Notes under the pieces: generated by a model
Seen by the model: only the letters and a program-made list of their open reading frames with translations
Told to the model about the DNA's origin: nothing
The model's database searches: none
NCBI GenBank assembly: GCA_026929865.2
Contig: CM049400.1
Span: 11,022,001 to 11,086,000, forward strand
DNA length: 64,000 bases
Reading direction: 5' to 3'
Source: Hyperoplus lanceolatus
Taxonomy: Eukaryota > Chordata > Actinopteri > Uranoscopiformes > Ammodytidae
Shown: positions 1-12,229 of the stretch, one piece after another
Position numbering within the stretch: position 1 is the first letter of the stretch
How the letters are laid out: every line of letters starts with the position of its first letter
Program-made: the position numbers and the translations under genes

Positions 1-2270
1 TAAAAGATGCTTTGGCCAACTCATAAATGATTTATCATTCGTGAGATAAAGAAAGCGGGAGATAAATTTGGAAGCACACTTCATATATCCATTACATTTC
101 TGAGCCCAACAGCCAACTCCTTCGCTCCTTGCCATCCACTTGTTTATGTCAGGCTTATTAACAAGTACAACCAGATGATCTTTTAATAGACCTGGCTGCA
201 GGATCCAATAATCCTCCAAGTCTGTCATAATGTCTCATTGATGAGCTTTATCAATCAATACGCCAATAACCACATCCACTGTTTATCAGGATTGCCTTTT
301 GGTGAGTCGTAGCAATGATTCACTTCAATACTCGTAAAACATGTTGATGTAATATGTATTTCTTCAGTGTCTGAAGCGAAAACATCTAACCAAGTCAACA
401 TGTTTGCTTATGTCTCAAAGGGTTCCAATTTGTGTCCCATAAAATGCGTTGCAGTGTGTTTCTATTTAGGAGTAAATTGTTTGAGCCAGGCTGTAATCAA
501 ACAGCATTTAAGGAAATCGATGGCCCACATTCCGCTGGTGGAAGTGTTGATTCCAACAAAAGCAGAAAGAGTGAAGATCACAAGCCCTGTGTGATTCAGA
601 TCAAATGGTGCTCTCTTCTTAATCTGTGCCGGACAACTCCAAATGCTTGGCAACTCCAGATATTTGTTTGGAAAACGTGCACATACCCAAAAAAAACTAT
701 GCACAGCAAAACCGCACACAGGACACTCAGATGTTTACCAGGCTGAAACATGTGTCAAAGGGATGGCATACACAATATGTCCCTCTGATCACTCCAGATT
801 TTTATTACGATTCCTGTATTCATTTATTTCTGTTTTCACCACTGCTTGGATTTCTATTTTGAAAGTTGACCCACACTTCCTGTCAATGGAGAAGTGTCTC
901 TGTAGTCATTTTCATTTCCATTTGTTCATGTGTGTAGTGTTTTGATAAGGGCCCGGTTACTCATCGAAACAAAACTATAGGCCCCACCTCAGATAAAAAG
1001 GAATTCCCTGACCATCTGGATTGAATATTCCAGTGGAATGCTTTTAATTTATTGAATAATATGAGTTTCCTCTCATCCTAGGACCCCCCCCCCCCCCCAC
1101 CTCCTTTGTTGTCCCATTAGAAACAGCCGGTGCAGAAGACATTTCAACCTTGGAGCCATACTGCATGAGAGTAAAACAGAAATGTGCTGCTCTAACTTAA
1201 ATATACTGGACATATGTTATATACTGTGTTGTATTGTATTCTGTATTATAAATTATAAAGGTGTTACTCTACACAGAGCAGATTTCATGCAGGGAGAAGG
1301 ATTGCAGTTGAATGTCTGATACATGCCCAACACACATAATGAAGCCATTCCTGTTACAAAACTGTACTTGTTCAATATTCTCTAAATTAGTTTTCAGAGA
1401 AAACTTGCATGTTTGGAAAGAAAATAAAAAGATGGGGGTCACGGCTTCTCCGGTTTCATATCACAGCACAGCTGAACCAATGGAACACTCTGCCAAATGT
1501 GCAGCCAAGACTTATTTAAACACTATTCCATAAACATTTGAAATGCATAGAAAGATCTCACGCAAAATAAACAACTGACTCAATGTTATGATGTCACAAA
1601 ATCTCCTGTGGCATTCTCCAATGACTCCAATGCAAAACAACAGTTATCTCATAATTGGGATGAATCCACCATTACATTCTTAACATTCTCAAGATAAAAT
1701 AACATTAACACTGCTGCAACACATTTATTTTTCACTCAGTAGAAACATATGGACACAAAAAAACACACTTCTCTTACAGGCACGTGCACAAACTAAACTG
1801 AAGTCTTACCTTTACCCTGACGTCGCGTGTCACCAGTTTTGATGCAGCAGTAAAGAAGACCAACAATGAGCATCCTCCGGGGCAGCATGGTGGCCTGACC
1901 ACTTTCACAGTGTTAGTTGCATTGATATACTGTATGCCTGAAATTCCCCTTCTACAATGTCTCTGCCTGTTAGCACCCAGGGTCTGTTGCATTTCTCCCC
2001 CTCTCCTCACTTATACCATCGCTCTTTTGTGCGTCTTTATCACTTGTGTTCTCTCACTCCGTCTGTCCTCGGGACTGTGTTTTCTCTTTCTCCCCTCCCC
2101 AGCACATCTGATCTCTCTCTCTCTCTCCCTCTCTCACTTTCTCTCTGCCCCGAATACTCTGTGCTTTCAGCTGCTTGTCATCAGGTTCACAGACACACTG
2201 TCCTTTTAAAATTCCTCCGCTCTCTGTCTCAACATTAACAGGTGCTATGGTAATGATATGGGAATGACAT
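1..2270. other. Unique non-coding stretch, no gene seen
   Basis: Only short unrelated reading frames occur here. It contains a poly-C run (1083-1099) and a pyrimidine-rich tract with (CT)n at about 2040-2160. No repeat family or RNA gene was recognised. Confidence 0.5.
1083..1099. repeat. Poly-C homopolymer run
   Basis: An uninterrupted C run, visible directly. Confidence 0.9.
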
Positions 2271-2271
2271 T

Positions 2272-2525
2272 TAAAGGCGGAGTCAGCGATACCGGAGAAT
2301 GCTTGTTGTTAAAGTCCCTTTTTTGTCAAAATAGGTGAATATCTCCTCACGATCAGCTACCTGTCTATACTGTGTGTGTGCACGCTGAAAAAAAGTGGTG
2401 TTAATACACACAGTCTAGGCTCTGTAAGCTGGTATGTAAACAAAAGGTATGTAAACAAATGGGGCCCGCTGTAGCTAGCAACATGCCCATTTACAGAGCC
2501 TAGGCTGTGTATTAACACCAGCTAT
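2272..2525. mobile_element. Foldback MITE family F, copy 1 (3' end missing)
   Basis: It opens with TTAAAGGCGGAGTCAGCGAT, the same terminal motif as the three other copies. The central inverted pair CTAGGCTCTGTAA and TTACAGAGCCTAGGCTGTG is separated by GGGGCCCGCTGTAGCTAGCAA. The right-hand terminal repeat (CCAGAATCACTGACTC in other copies) is absent, so this copy is truncated. There is no coding capacity. Confidence 0.75.
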
Positions 2526-4464
2526 TTCTCCAACAGCTCTTTTTCTCTTTGTGGATTATATTTTGTCTTTAAAATAATATTTTCTTTATCATCTGAGAAT
2601 TTAACACAGACTACTAACAATATGTTCCTTTATCAAATAAGAATGGTTACACAGTTCAGTGGCAACCAGCAAACCATGCTATCAGGTCCAGTATACATAG
2701 TCATTATTTTCTGCCTCAGAGGAGCTATCTGTCACTGTCATTCACAGTCTGCTCCGCCTCAGAAGCAGCCTGTTCTGTGAAACATTTTGCGTCGTTCAAA
2801 ACACACATGTTGCCGCTGTCTTTTAAACAATCAGAGTTTACAAAGGCTGATTTATCTTGGCTTCTATGTGTGGCTTGCGTGAATATGTTTATTTGCCTCT
2901 TGGAGTTGTGCTTGTGTACAACTAAAGTCAGAGTTAGTTCGGTCTCTACCAACAACGTGGTTGGAGCATAAGTTACGGCGCCAGGATGCCCACCGGCAAA
3001 CATCTTGGTTTGTTTTCTTCCAGGAGGACAAATGTGGAAAGTTCACACTCCAACATAAAACTCAGCGAAGTGATTTTTTTTTCTAATTATACAACGCACG
3101 CACCCCAAGTTTCTGGGCCGAAAACATGTGCGGAAACCACAGAGAAAGACTTTGTTCATTTGTTTGGCACAGTTCACAAGCCTTAGGCACAGTTACCAGA
3201 GCTGTAACTATTTAAAATAACTATTATTTATTAGAGCACTATTTTAGCATCATTGTATTTCCTTTTGGCACATACACTGATGCCAACGTGTGAGCAAACC
3301 ACTCAGTTACATTTTTCCAAAGGTCATTTCCATGCATCTGGCCATCAGTACCACAGATAAGTTTCAGTGATGTGGCAGTCGGGCTGTTCTAAAACTGGCA
3401 AGAGAACTGTGGCCTCTGTGAGCCTCCAAGAATCACAGCTCAAGAACTTGAACAAACATATTTTTCTTTCAAATGACAACTTAAAATGAAAATGTCAGTG
3501 ATAATGGGTAAGTAATTATGATCAGAAGAAGACTTGATATGTGTAACGTCACACTTGAAAGTTTTTTCTTAAGAAAAAGCAAGTTGGCAGCGCCGAAGAG
3601 AAAAACATCTAGGACAGGACATGCCTGTGGACTGACAGCTGTTCTTACATAACCCAAAAGAAAAGTGGCCACATTGTTGTGACTGTCACATCCAGATGAA
3701 TGATCCATTTCTTGTATCATGATGATGATTCAAAAGTGTCTGAAATCTCCCTCCAGTGTTCAATATGTGGTTAGCAAAGAAAATGTGTTTGTCTGAATCT
3801 AGCCATTTATAAAGATTCAAGATTTAAAAGTGTTAATTTGTTATACAACAATTATACAGCAGCAGTTGTTTGCAAACTAAATCTTAAGCCTCAGGCTTTC
3901 TTCAACAATGCAATATAAAATAAGAAAAGCATAAGAGAAACACACAAGTGAAGAGAGCAACCCGAGATCTAAGTGTTCTGTAGTAACCTTTTGAGATATT
4001 CACATCTTTGTGTTCTTAATTCCACTCCACCACATCATAGAAACGTTTTGAAAATATATACAGTTTTACAACTGTAGTTGCAAGTCCCTTTACAGATTGC
4101 TATTCATCGTCTTACACAATAGCTATGACACATGCTGAAGGTTAAACGACACAACAATATCCCACATATTTCAAATGAACTCTGCCTTAACATGTAGTGG
4201 AGTATTTTTTACTTGGTAGTAAATTATCTGAATACCTCCTCCACCACACCCAGGGAATGAGTATTCCTGGACACAGTACAGACTTTTCTCCCAGAATGCA
4301 CTTTTATGCATCACACAGGTGCAACTAATAACATTAATTACGGCCGCATTCCATTTGGCGTGCCAGTGTGTCAGGGCCACTGTGCTGCGGATGCTTGCTC
4401 ATGGTCATGGAACAGAGAGACACCACCGATGTTGTTTGTCACAACCGGGCGTCTCACTGACAAT
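2526..4464. other. Non-coding stretch, nothing recognised
   Basis: AT-rich unique sequence without a supportable exon, RNA gene or known repeat. Reading frames stay under about 95 codons and overlap one another on both strands, as expected by chance. Confidence 0.4.
4457..4464. repeat. 8-bp target-site duplication, left copy
   Basis: CTGACAAT, identical to 6363-6370 on the other side of the element. Confidence 0.85.
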
Positions 4465-6362
4465 TAGGGTTGCTGAAAATTCCCGAAATTGACCCTTTTC
4501 AATTCCCGGGAAAAAAGAGCCTCCTTCCGGGAAATCCCGGGAATTCCCGTTAAACCGGATGTGCCTTTTTAATACTTTATTTTGTACCCATACTCGGCCG
4601 TGTGGTTTATTGGGCACGTTATAGCCTCATATGCGCAGGGCAGACTGGATGCTAGCTCTAGAATGAACTAAGGGCATTAAAAGTTAAGTCATCTAAAGGC
4701 GTTTTCAGACGGGAGTAGACGTTCTGTCTACAGGTGCACTCGACATGGATCGGCGGAGAAAGGAGGCTCCGCGAGGAAACGCCGTGCGGTAACCATGGAA
4801 ACAACTTCTGTGTCGCTGCTGTTAAATATCTACTCATATTGTTAACATTTGTTTAGTTAATAAGTGGATTAGTTATTCAATTTGGTTTGGTTTAAATGTC
4901 TACTTTGTGAATTAGAGGTCTAGGTTTCACTTTAGTGTTTGGTGGAAGCAACGGGGCGTTTCATCTCATTAGATTCATGTCGCTACAAGAGAAAGCAGCA
5001 AAAGAAACAGGCTGCTTTATGTTCATCATACAATTTTGACTTGAATACAGAAGAATGGTGAATATCACCATCTCATTGAGGAGAGAAAAGTAAAACACTG
5101 TTCAGCTGTGCCAGGCTGCAGGCGCGTGTGTGTGTGTGTGTGTGAGAGAGAGAGGAGCACCGACGTGACAGTTTATCTGTACTGGACTCTCTCTCTCTCC
5201 CTCTCTCTCCACTCGCATGTCTGCATTGCTGTTGTTACAGACGTAATAACAGTTTAGTGCGGCCGCTTGTCGCCACGTCTGTAGAACGGTAGTGCGTCTC
5301 TCCACTCGCATGTCATTGAAAATGTATTACCAGACACGTCAAAAGCCTCCCTTCTGAAAAGGCCATGATGGCGAGAGTATATTTCATTAGTAAAGGCCAC
5401 TATTAATGAATTAAACGAATAAAAAAAATTTAAAAAACGGGAGGACGGGTCCCGTGGCCAATTTCCGGTAGGGGAGACTGGGTATGAAAGTAACACTTTT
5501 TTCCAGAGCACTTAAACTACCATTTCTTTTAAAGCTACAGTTCTGAATTTTTTAGGCAAAGTACCCATATTTGTCTACTACAAGTGGCAACCATTTAAAT
5601 TTCCTCAACTATATCACGGAATGTGTGAGATTAAGACAAATAAAATGTTACCATTGTTACAATTTACCCCACTACCGGGGTAGATTGTAACACCTACTGG
5701 GGTAGGATGTAACAGATATACAAAATGCAAAAAAACAATGGGACTTCATTTGATAGGCCCATTTATTGATAAGCATAAACAACAGGGTAGGTTTGAAAAT
5801 AGATTCACCAAAAATATTCTTAAATTATTATTAATATTAGAAATTAGATATTAATGGATAGTTTCGTGTGTTGATATGTAGTTGAGTGATAAGTGTGGAT
5901 GTGTGTGTGTGTTGTTGTGTGTGTTTTTTGTGTGTGTGTTTTATGATGTTTTATGTGTCTCCTCCGCTAGTAAATAATTGTCTCTATTCATTATTCCATG
6001 TAAAAACACATGTGTTACAACCTCCCCCCACTTTTTCCATTTTACATATATTTTAGAAAATAGAACCTACTAAGAAAATATTTTGAAATTAAAGGTAAAT
6101 ATAAAAAATTTAAAAAAAAAAAAAAATTGGTTTTTCTCCGTAGCTCGGGAAAAATGGCTCAAAGACTGGAAAATTTTATGTGTGATCGTAGAGGAGTTCT
6201 GAGGAGACTGACACAGTCACATGGCTAATTTTTGATCCCTGATTGGTCGAACTGGTGGTGTTACAACTCTACCCGTGTTACTTTCATACCCAGTCTCCCC
6301 TACTCCCGGACTGACTCATTTCGCGGGAATCCCGAAATCCCGGGACCCGTCCAGCAACCCTA
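4465..6362. mobile_element. Non-autonomous hAT-type DNA transposon with 8-bp target duplication
   Basis: The element starts TAGGGTTGCTG and ends CAGCAACCCTA. It is flanked on both sides by a perfect 8-bp direct repeat CTGACAAT (4457-4464 and 6363-6370), the hallmark of hAT insertion. Both ends carry repeated CCCGGGA/TCCCGGG words (4490-4560 and 6303-6350), like the subterminal binding-site clusters of hAT elements. Removing the 830-bp insert at 5471-6300 leaves about 1.07 kb with no transposase frame, so it would have to be mobilised in trans. Superfamily assignment rests on target-site length and end sequence only. Confidence 0.85.
5471..6300. mobile_element. TA-flanked MITE nested in the hAT-type element
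   Basis: The outermost 26 bases at each end are perfect inverted copies (start GGGGAGACTGGGTATGAAAG). TA dinucleotides at 5469-5470 and 6301-6302 form the target duplication, as in the Tc1/mariner group. Inside, a GGGTAG..TGTAACA motif recurs at about 5680-5715 and, inverted, near 6258-6277. The interior is AT-rich with poly-A and no protein frame. Identical ends suggest a fairly recent insertion, later than the surrounding element. Confidence 0.85.
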
Positions 6363-6370
6363 CTGACAAT
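6363..6370. repeat. 8-bp target-site duplication, right copy
   Basis: CTGACAAT, the partner of 4457-4464. Confidence 0.85.
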
Positions 6371-8827
6371 GTGTCTGTTGTGGATAAAAAGGAAGGAAAT
6401 GATCTGACAAAAACTCTGAGTTCTAACACATGTGACTTTTGTTTGTATCTTCTTCAAAGAGTGACATGCAAAACATAGTTGCACACACATCATTAAATAA
6501 CATTACAGATGGTTTATAACTTAAAACAGGTTCAGGCATGCTTTAATTACAGCCACTCCAAAGAGAAGCATCATTGTGGCCCTGTCTATTTTTATTTATT
6601 TTTTATAAAGGGCATTCCTCTGATTTTCCACTAGAGGTTCTGCTTAACTCGCCATGAGGAGTCTTATAAAGCCTGTGAAAAATGTTGTATCATTCCTTCT
6701 GTGGCTCTGGATGAGTTCCCCTGAGAGTCCCCTTATAATTCCCCTCATAATTATAGCAACAATAAATTCAAATCTGAATTATATAGACATTTCACTCTAT
6801 CTGGAAACATTAATGAAGAGTCTAAATGTAAATGCAAATTTGTCAGACAGACATATTAACAAATGTTCTTATGCCAAAAAGCTACTAAAATATGTAATGA
6901 CTATATGCATCCACTAGAGGGCTGCATTTATCTGCATTAGCTTTCATCTGGTTCAACTGTTGCCTCACGAAAAGCCAGTTGAGTTTCTTCTACTTTTAAA
7001 GCACTAATATAATGACGGATTGGGTTAATGATGTGAACAGGCGTCTTTGTTTCACCGCTATTTGCTTTTGGGTGTAAAATTCCACTTAGCCCCGGGAAAG
7101 TGCTGAACTCTGAATAAGTCTAGGCAAACTTTTATATGTACTGTATGTATTACCTTCATATAAAACATCAGCCCTCGCTATGCTGAGGGTTTGTGGGGAC
7201 TGTATACAGCATCCACGCACACTGGGCATTTGCCACTACACACACTGACACTGCAGACTTCCCAGCTTTCTCACGGACCATCTGTTAGCACTATGCAGTT
7301 GTATTGTGCGGAGGCTGGTGCCTTCAGGCCAAGTGCAGTTTATGATCTGTTCAGCCACCCTCCTGTTTTTTGAAATGATACTAAACTTCTCTTAATTTCT
7401 GACTTCTGGGACCGGTCCCCGACCAGATCTTAAGCTGGCACAGCAAGGCGTCGCAGAGTCAGACTGTCAAACCCATTGTCCATCTGTTACTCATAGACAC
7501 AGCTCAAAAGAGCGTGGCCATAATTAGCTGCATGGAGAAGTTCAAAATCCCCACAGACTGCAGTCTGAACGTGACTTTCTGGGACAGCCTGCATCCAATT
7601 CGCAAACCCAAAATAGCGTTGTGGATAGCATTGTGGGAAAGGAGCAGACTTTTGGATTCTGGACCGCGCACAGTTTACCGTATTTTGTCGAATGGCCGGT
7701 GTTTTTCCGCATTTTGGTTTTAAGTTGCAAGACATATCCAGCCATATCAGGACATCAGAACAGCTCCCACATTGTTTCAGAGCGAGGAGAATACATCTAA
7801 TGTGATTTGATGGCGATACTTTCTCCCGTGGGTTTCAAGGAGACATATAGGCAGACTGAGCAAGAAAGAAAAAAATAGGTTAAACAGCTCTTTGTGTGGG
7901 AATAAATTACAGATGGTGGAAATCTGTGGAGTATTTATATACAAAGTATACTCTTATGTAAGAGACGAGTTTATGTTTTGAATGCAATGCACAGCTTGGT
8001 TTGACAATACTAGAAAGTAATACAATGCCTATGAAATTCAACTTGACATGTGTGTCTACTATATTTAAAATTAATAATATTAAATAAAAAAAAACGACAT
8101 TTCTTTTTCACATTTAAAATAACTCATGAGTGCCAAATTAAAAACTTTGACATTGACTAATTACTCCACAACATAACCCTGGCATATTTGAAATGCAATT
8201 AAATTACATTTATATTTGTTATTTGCATTGTGTTCAAACAAATAAATGTACTAAATAAGCTCTTTTAATTCTAGTTTAGTATTTTACAGTTTTGTTTTGT
8301 TCATGATGGCACAATGCTATGGCCTACATGTACATTAGAAAATAAAATGTAGTTTTTCCACAAGAGTTTCTTTCATTATTAGGATTATGCTCATAAAGAT
8401 TCTACCAAAACTTTCTTTTTAATATTGATATTTTTTCGGCACCACATGTGCATTTCATAACAAGAAATTGCAAACTATCTTTAAAAAAAATCAGAACTTT
8501 AAGGAACACACGTTGTTAAATACGTTTACATTTTGCTGATCATTCTCCATTTACTGTCATGAATTGTGGGTCCTGAGCTTCCATACTTACAAGACTTGAC
8601 AGAAAAATGACTGCAAGAAAATCCTTGAATACATAGCTTTGAGTTATTTCAACTCATTTCATATAATAGAGTTATTCATAGTCTTCAGTCTTAGAGTACT
8701 CTGCCTCACATTCTGGACACATCCTCCATGAATCCTCATCTTATCTCTGAGGGCGACAGATGAGCTTTCTACGGTGGCAAGGCCTTGGATGTGACCCTCA
8801 TCACTAACATCCTGTTCTCTTATGTCT
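6371..8827. other. Non-coding stretch, nothing firm recognised
   Basis: AT-rich unique sequence, especially 7970-8700. Overlapping frames on both strands at 7487-7745 have no protein character. I could not name any element or gene here. Confidence 0.4.
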
Positions 8828-8842
8828 TTGTTTGTGTGTGTG

Positions 8843-8896
<54 letters not shown>
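8828..8896. repeat. (TG)n microsatellite
   Basis: A nearly pure TG tract of about 65 bases, with one TTG interruption near its start. Confidence 0.95.
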
Positions 8897-8897
<1 letters not shown>

Positions 8898-9589
8898 CTT
8901 TTATATGAATAGACTATGCATATCTGCAAATCCCTAGCAAGATCCACAAAAGTCATTTAGGCTATGTAAACCCAAGGTCTTTTTCTTTCACAACACCGTC
9001 TTACTTCCCATCCTCTTCAGTTCTCTGTGCTTATGCTGCCACCTCTCATCTGCCTTGACCTTAACGTTGGCCGTCAACTGACTTCAGTAAAAGATCAGAA
9101 GGAACACTTAAATATGCAGATAATGACCAGAAACACACACAGAAAAGACATAATCTTTTTTCAGTACTGTAGAGGCAATATTTCATTTTATAACTAGCTC
9201 ACTTTCATCTCTTTGAAGTGACTTTGGTTCCACTTCCTCCTCATAGTTAAGCCGTAGTAATGGCACAGTAATCCGGGCAAGTGACCATCGGGCCTCTGTT
9301 TTTTAGCCTGCGAAGACTCTTGCAGTTCAAGGCCATTAACTCAGTTATAACTGCGGGGTCCTGCTGGGAGCTTGGAAGTGGGTCTGTGTCTCGCCCTACT
9401 GGCCAAAATCATTCCTTTAATCTTTTAGTGCCCATAAAAACAAAATATAATAAAGGGAAAGAAGGGAAGAAATGGCAGGCTACAGTACAGAGTGGTGTGT
9501 AAACCCAGAAATAGTTTTATACGTAGACATCCATTCCAAACATCTCATTGTGCATGAACACACACTCACACTCACACAAGGAAAATGTC
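8897..9589. other. Non-coding stretch, nothing firm recognised
   Basis: Unique sequence with short chance frames only. Confidence 0.4.
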
Positions 9590-9860
9590 AATATGAACTC
9601 GTTAGACCATATGGAGCTGATGTTTGTGTTGCCTCACTTTATTTGTCATGGAGGTCAATATCCTAATGGACCAAAGTTTCATTGAAGTTACAATTAACTC
9701 CACTGACTTTCTCTATATGAACACCATATGAGGCTGATGGAAATTCGATTAGCCCCCATTAGCTTTCATTGTCTTATTCATTATTGATGACCTGACATTT
9801 CCTCCAGCTGTATTGACGTTTTTTAGTGAAAATGCCACTCTAAGATAAGGTAAGCAAGGC
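9590..9860. promoter_or_regulatory. Candidate conserved non-coding block
   Basis: Repeat-free unique sequence dense in homeodomain-type words (CAATTAACTCC, GATTAGC, CATTAGC, CATTATTGATGA) over about 250 bp. Such blocks are typical of gene-desert enhancers, but conservation cannot be judged from one genome. Confidence 0.2.
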
Positions 9861-10044
9861 ACTCTTTAGAATTATTATTGTTTCATTAGATTAGGTTATA
9901 ATGATTGGGACAGAACATGAAAAATGTCAATGTAAATGCTGAAAACAAGAATAATGTAAAAAAAAAAATCCTTATTGTAATAATAATTTGGTAATGAATG
10001 TTGTACACCTTGACATTTTAGTTTGTTACAGCTAGACCTACAGT

Positions 10045-10140
10045 GTACGTCAGGATTCGGGATGCTCAGCATTTTAGCATCATCATATTGAGCTTGTTAG
10101 CTGCCAACGTTAGCATTTAGCTCAATTAGGCTACAGCTTA
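10045..10140. repeat. Fragment of the GCTAACATGCT repeat family
   Basis: Contains GTTAGCTGCC, AACGTTAGCATTTAGCTCAA and related words, matching the dispersed family seen at 16625, 31685, 38985, 53920, 54270 and 56150. Short, with uncertain limits. Confidence 0.55.
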
Positions 10141-10810
10141 ATTGGTATTCTCTGTTTCTGTGCCGCAGTTAAAGTCTGACCTTGTCAACCTGTTATCTTT
10201 CTTTCTCAGAACCCGTGCACAGTTAAGAAGGCAAATCACGCAGACCTGCATGTGTGAAAATACAGGTAGAAGCAAAAGCCCAAGCACAAAATAATTGGAA
10301 GACAAAAACATTCGAAAGGGAAAACAATCTGAAATGATTTTGTTTTCACAGCTGTGAACTTGGCGCTGGCGCTTTGGGACGGAGTGAGTGGTATGTACAG
10401 TATCAAGCGAGCTGAGCTCAAAAAGAGGGGGGAAAGGGACTCTGAGAGTGTGCTGTTACAATGTACAGGACAGGTCTAGCTACGACGTGCAGGGGAGATG
10501 AGACGAAGGTTAGTTGTAGGTGATTGATGGCGTTGCCTGCAGCGCTGTCATTGAGTAATTGAGCTGAAGTCATCTGAGCTGTTAGTATTGAATCAAGCAT
10601 CTGTAATGAAATCACAGACCCAGGCAGTGCTAAACGCAGGGGTCCAGCTCTAATGCAGCAAGAGAGTGATGAGATTACTGCTGCACTCATGTTTCATGTC
10701 CCTGTGTCTGGGTGTCCTGGTTAGACTTCAGTGGGAAACACAGAGGTAGCAATATTCTACCTAGTTGTCACACCTAACGTACAGTTTTACTGCACACTTT
10801 GATTATATAT
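10141..10810. other. Non-coding stretch, nothing recognised
   Basis: Unique sequence without a supportable gene. The minus-strand frame at 10418-10690 shows no domain or codon signature. Confidence 0.4.
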
Positions 10811-10997
10811 TTTTTTTTTAAGATATTTTTTTTTTGCATTTTTATGCTTTATTGATAGTGCAGAGAGACAGAGGTGAAATGGGGCAGAGAGGGGAGTGAC
10901 ATGCAGAGAACGATCGCGGGCTGTAATCGAACCCGGGTCTGCTGCTGAGCCCGGCCCAGGGGGGGGGGGGACGCCCTACCAACTGAGGGGGCCCCCA
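10811..10997 (-). mobile_element. tRNA-derived SINE, family A, copy 1
   Basis: On the minus strand the head resembles a tRNA. The B-box-like word is GGTTCGATTAC, and the A-box region (CAGTTGGTAG) is followed by a G/C-rich loop. The body shared with copies at 45212 and 49170 follows (GTTCTCTGCATGTCACTCCC, CTGCCCCATTT, TCTGTCTCTCTGCACTATCA), then an A-rich tail. The start of the A-box is eroded. Flanking A(T)nA runs could be a target duplication but are low complexity. Confidence 0.8.
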
Positions 10998-11230
10998 ATT
11001 TTTTTTTTTACTATCTTTTCTTTTTTTCTGTTTGCGGGATGAAGGGAATAACAATCAGTGATTTTGAGTGATTTTGATTTTTTAAGAAAGGTTTATGACT
11101 TATTAAATTAGAATGTATCAACTAATATAAATTAAATTTAAAAACAAAAACACACAAGTGGCAGCAGTGCATAAAGTACTTATTAGACAACCACAACTGC
11201 AGAATTCCCCATCAATGTTGATTACTTTGG

Positions 11231-11487
11231 TGTGACAGTAGCTCAGTCCTTTGGGACTTAGTTTGGTAACTGGAGGGTCAGTGGTTCAAGTCTAGCATGG
11301 GAAAGGCCTTGCGGTGTGTACTGGTCCCTGGAGACATGCATGGGCACAGCTGCTCAGAATGCCATCTCTATGAGATGGGCAGCCTGCTCTGACGTCTGAC
11401 AGAAAGGCTTTATTAAAGGTCCTGTTTGTCTGTGCATATCTGTTTTATAAAAAAATTAATTTTCCCCAGTGGATTAATAAAAGATGT
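11231..11487 (+). mobile_element. tRNA-derived SINE, family D
   Basis: The head has GTAGCTCAGTCC (A-box-like) and GTGGTTCAAGTCTAGC (B-box-like), spaced as in a tRNA with a long variable region. A unique body follows, then a tail ending CCCCAGTGGATTAATAAAAG, the style of 3' end that SINEs share with partner LINEs. No target duplication was found. Only one copy is in the window. Confidence 0.65.
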
Positions 11488-12229
11488 GTTCTTCTTCTGT
11501 TTACAATAGAGTATGCGCTTTTCAAGGTAGGTAGATGACTAATGATGAAAACTTGGATGACTACACCGGCCCTGTGGCAGGACTCATTGTTTTCCTGGAA
11601 TCACATTTGTGTAGACTTAAGGGATAAGTCCTCTGTCACATGCAATTCAGTTGCAAACACAACAACTCTTCCGTCCACAGGAATGTTGGATGGGTGGCTC
11701 TCTCCTGTGGTCTGACCTCTAACTGTGTTACTCACTTAAAGGAGGGTTTGGTGCAGTTTATGAGCAGGTATTTACTACTTTGCCGTACTTACGGAAAATG
11801 GCCGTCTTGAGTAACCCGCTAAAAATTTCATAGCCTTGGGGAGCATGTGCTGTGCAGCATGCATATTTCTGACATATGCCTACAGAGCAAGCAATAACTC
11901 ATACAAGAGACACAAACCAAGCAATGGACTATTCAAATTACAGAGTACATATTGATTTTGTAGGCAACACTGTATTTTGAACTATAAGGGATAGACAGTG
12001 TGAACAACAAGGCTCCCTGAGGATGAGAGAGCCGAACGGTCAACAATGTGACTAATGTTTTGTCAAAGGTAGAGACAAGGATATGAGCAATGCACTGTGA
12101 TGGTAAGAACAGGATCTCAGACCTGCGGTAACACCATCTCTTCTCTCTTGGCGTGCCTGCAGGAAACCGATCATTGCTGACTCAGTGGGAAACACATCCA
12201 TAGAAATTTTCTCGTAGAAAAAGGCAATA
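11488..12229. other. Non-coding stretch, nothing recognised
   Basis: Unique sequence with short chance frames only. Confidence 0.4.

Noticed and set aside
7487..7745. Overlapping plus- and minus-strand frames of 67-82 codons as a small gene
   Set aside because: Open frames on both strands over the same bases, without start context or domain, are expected by chance here.
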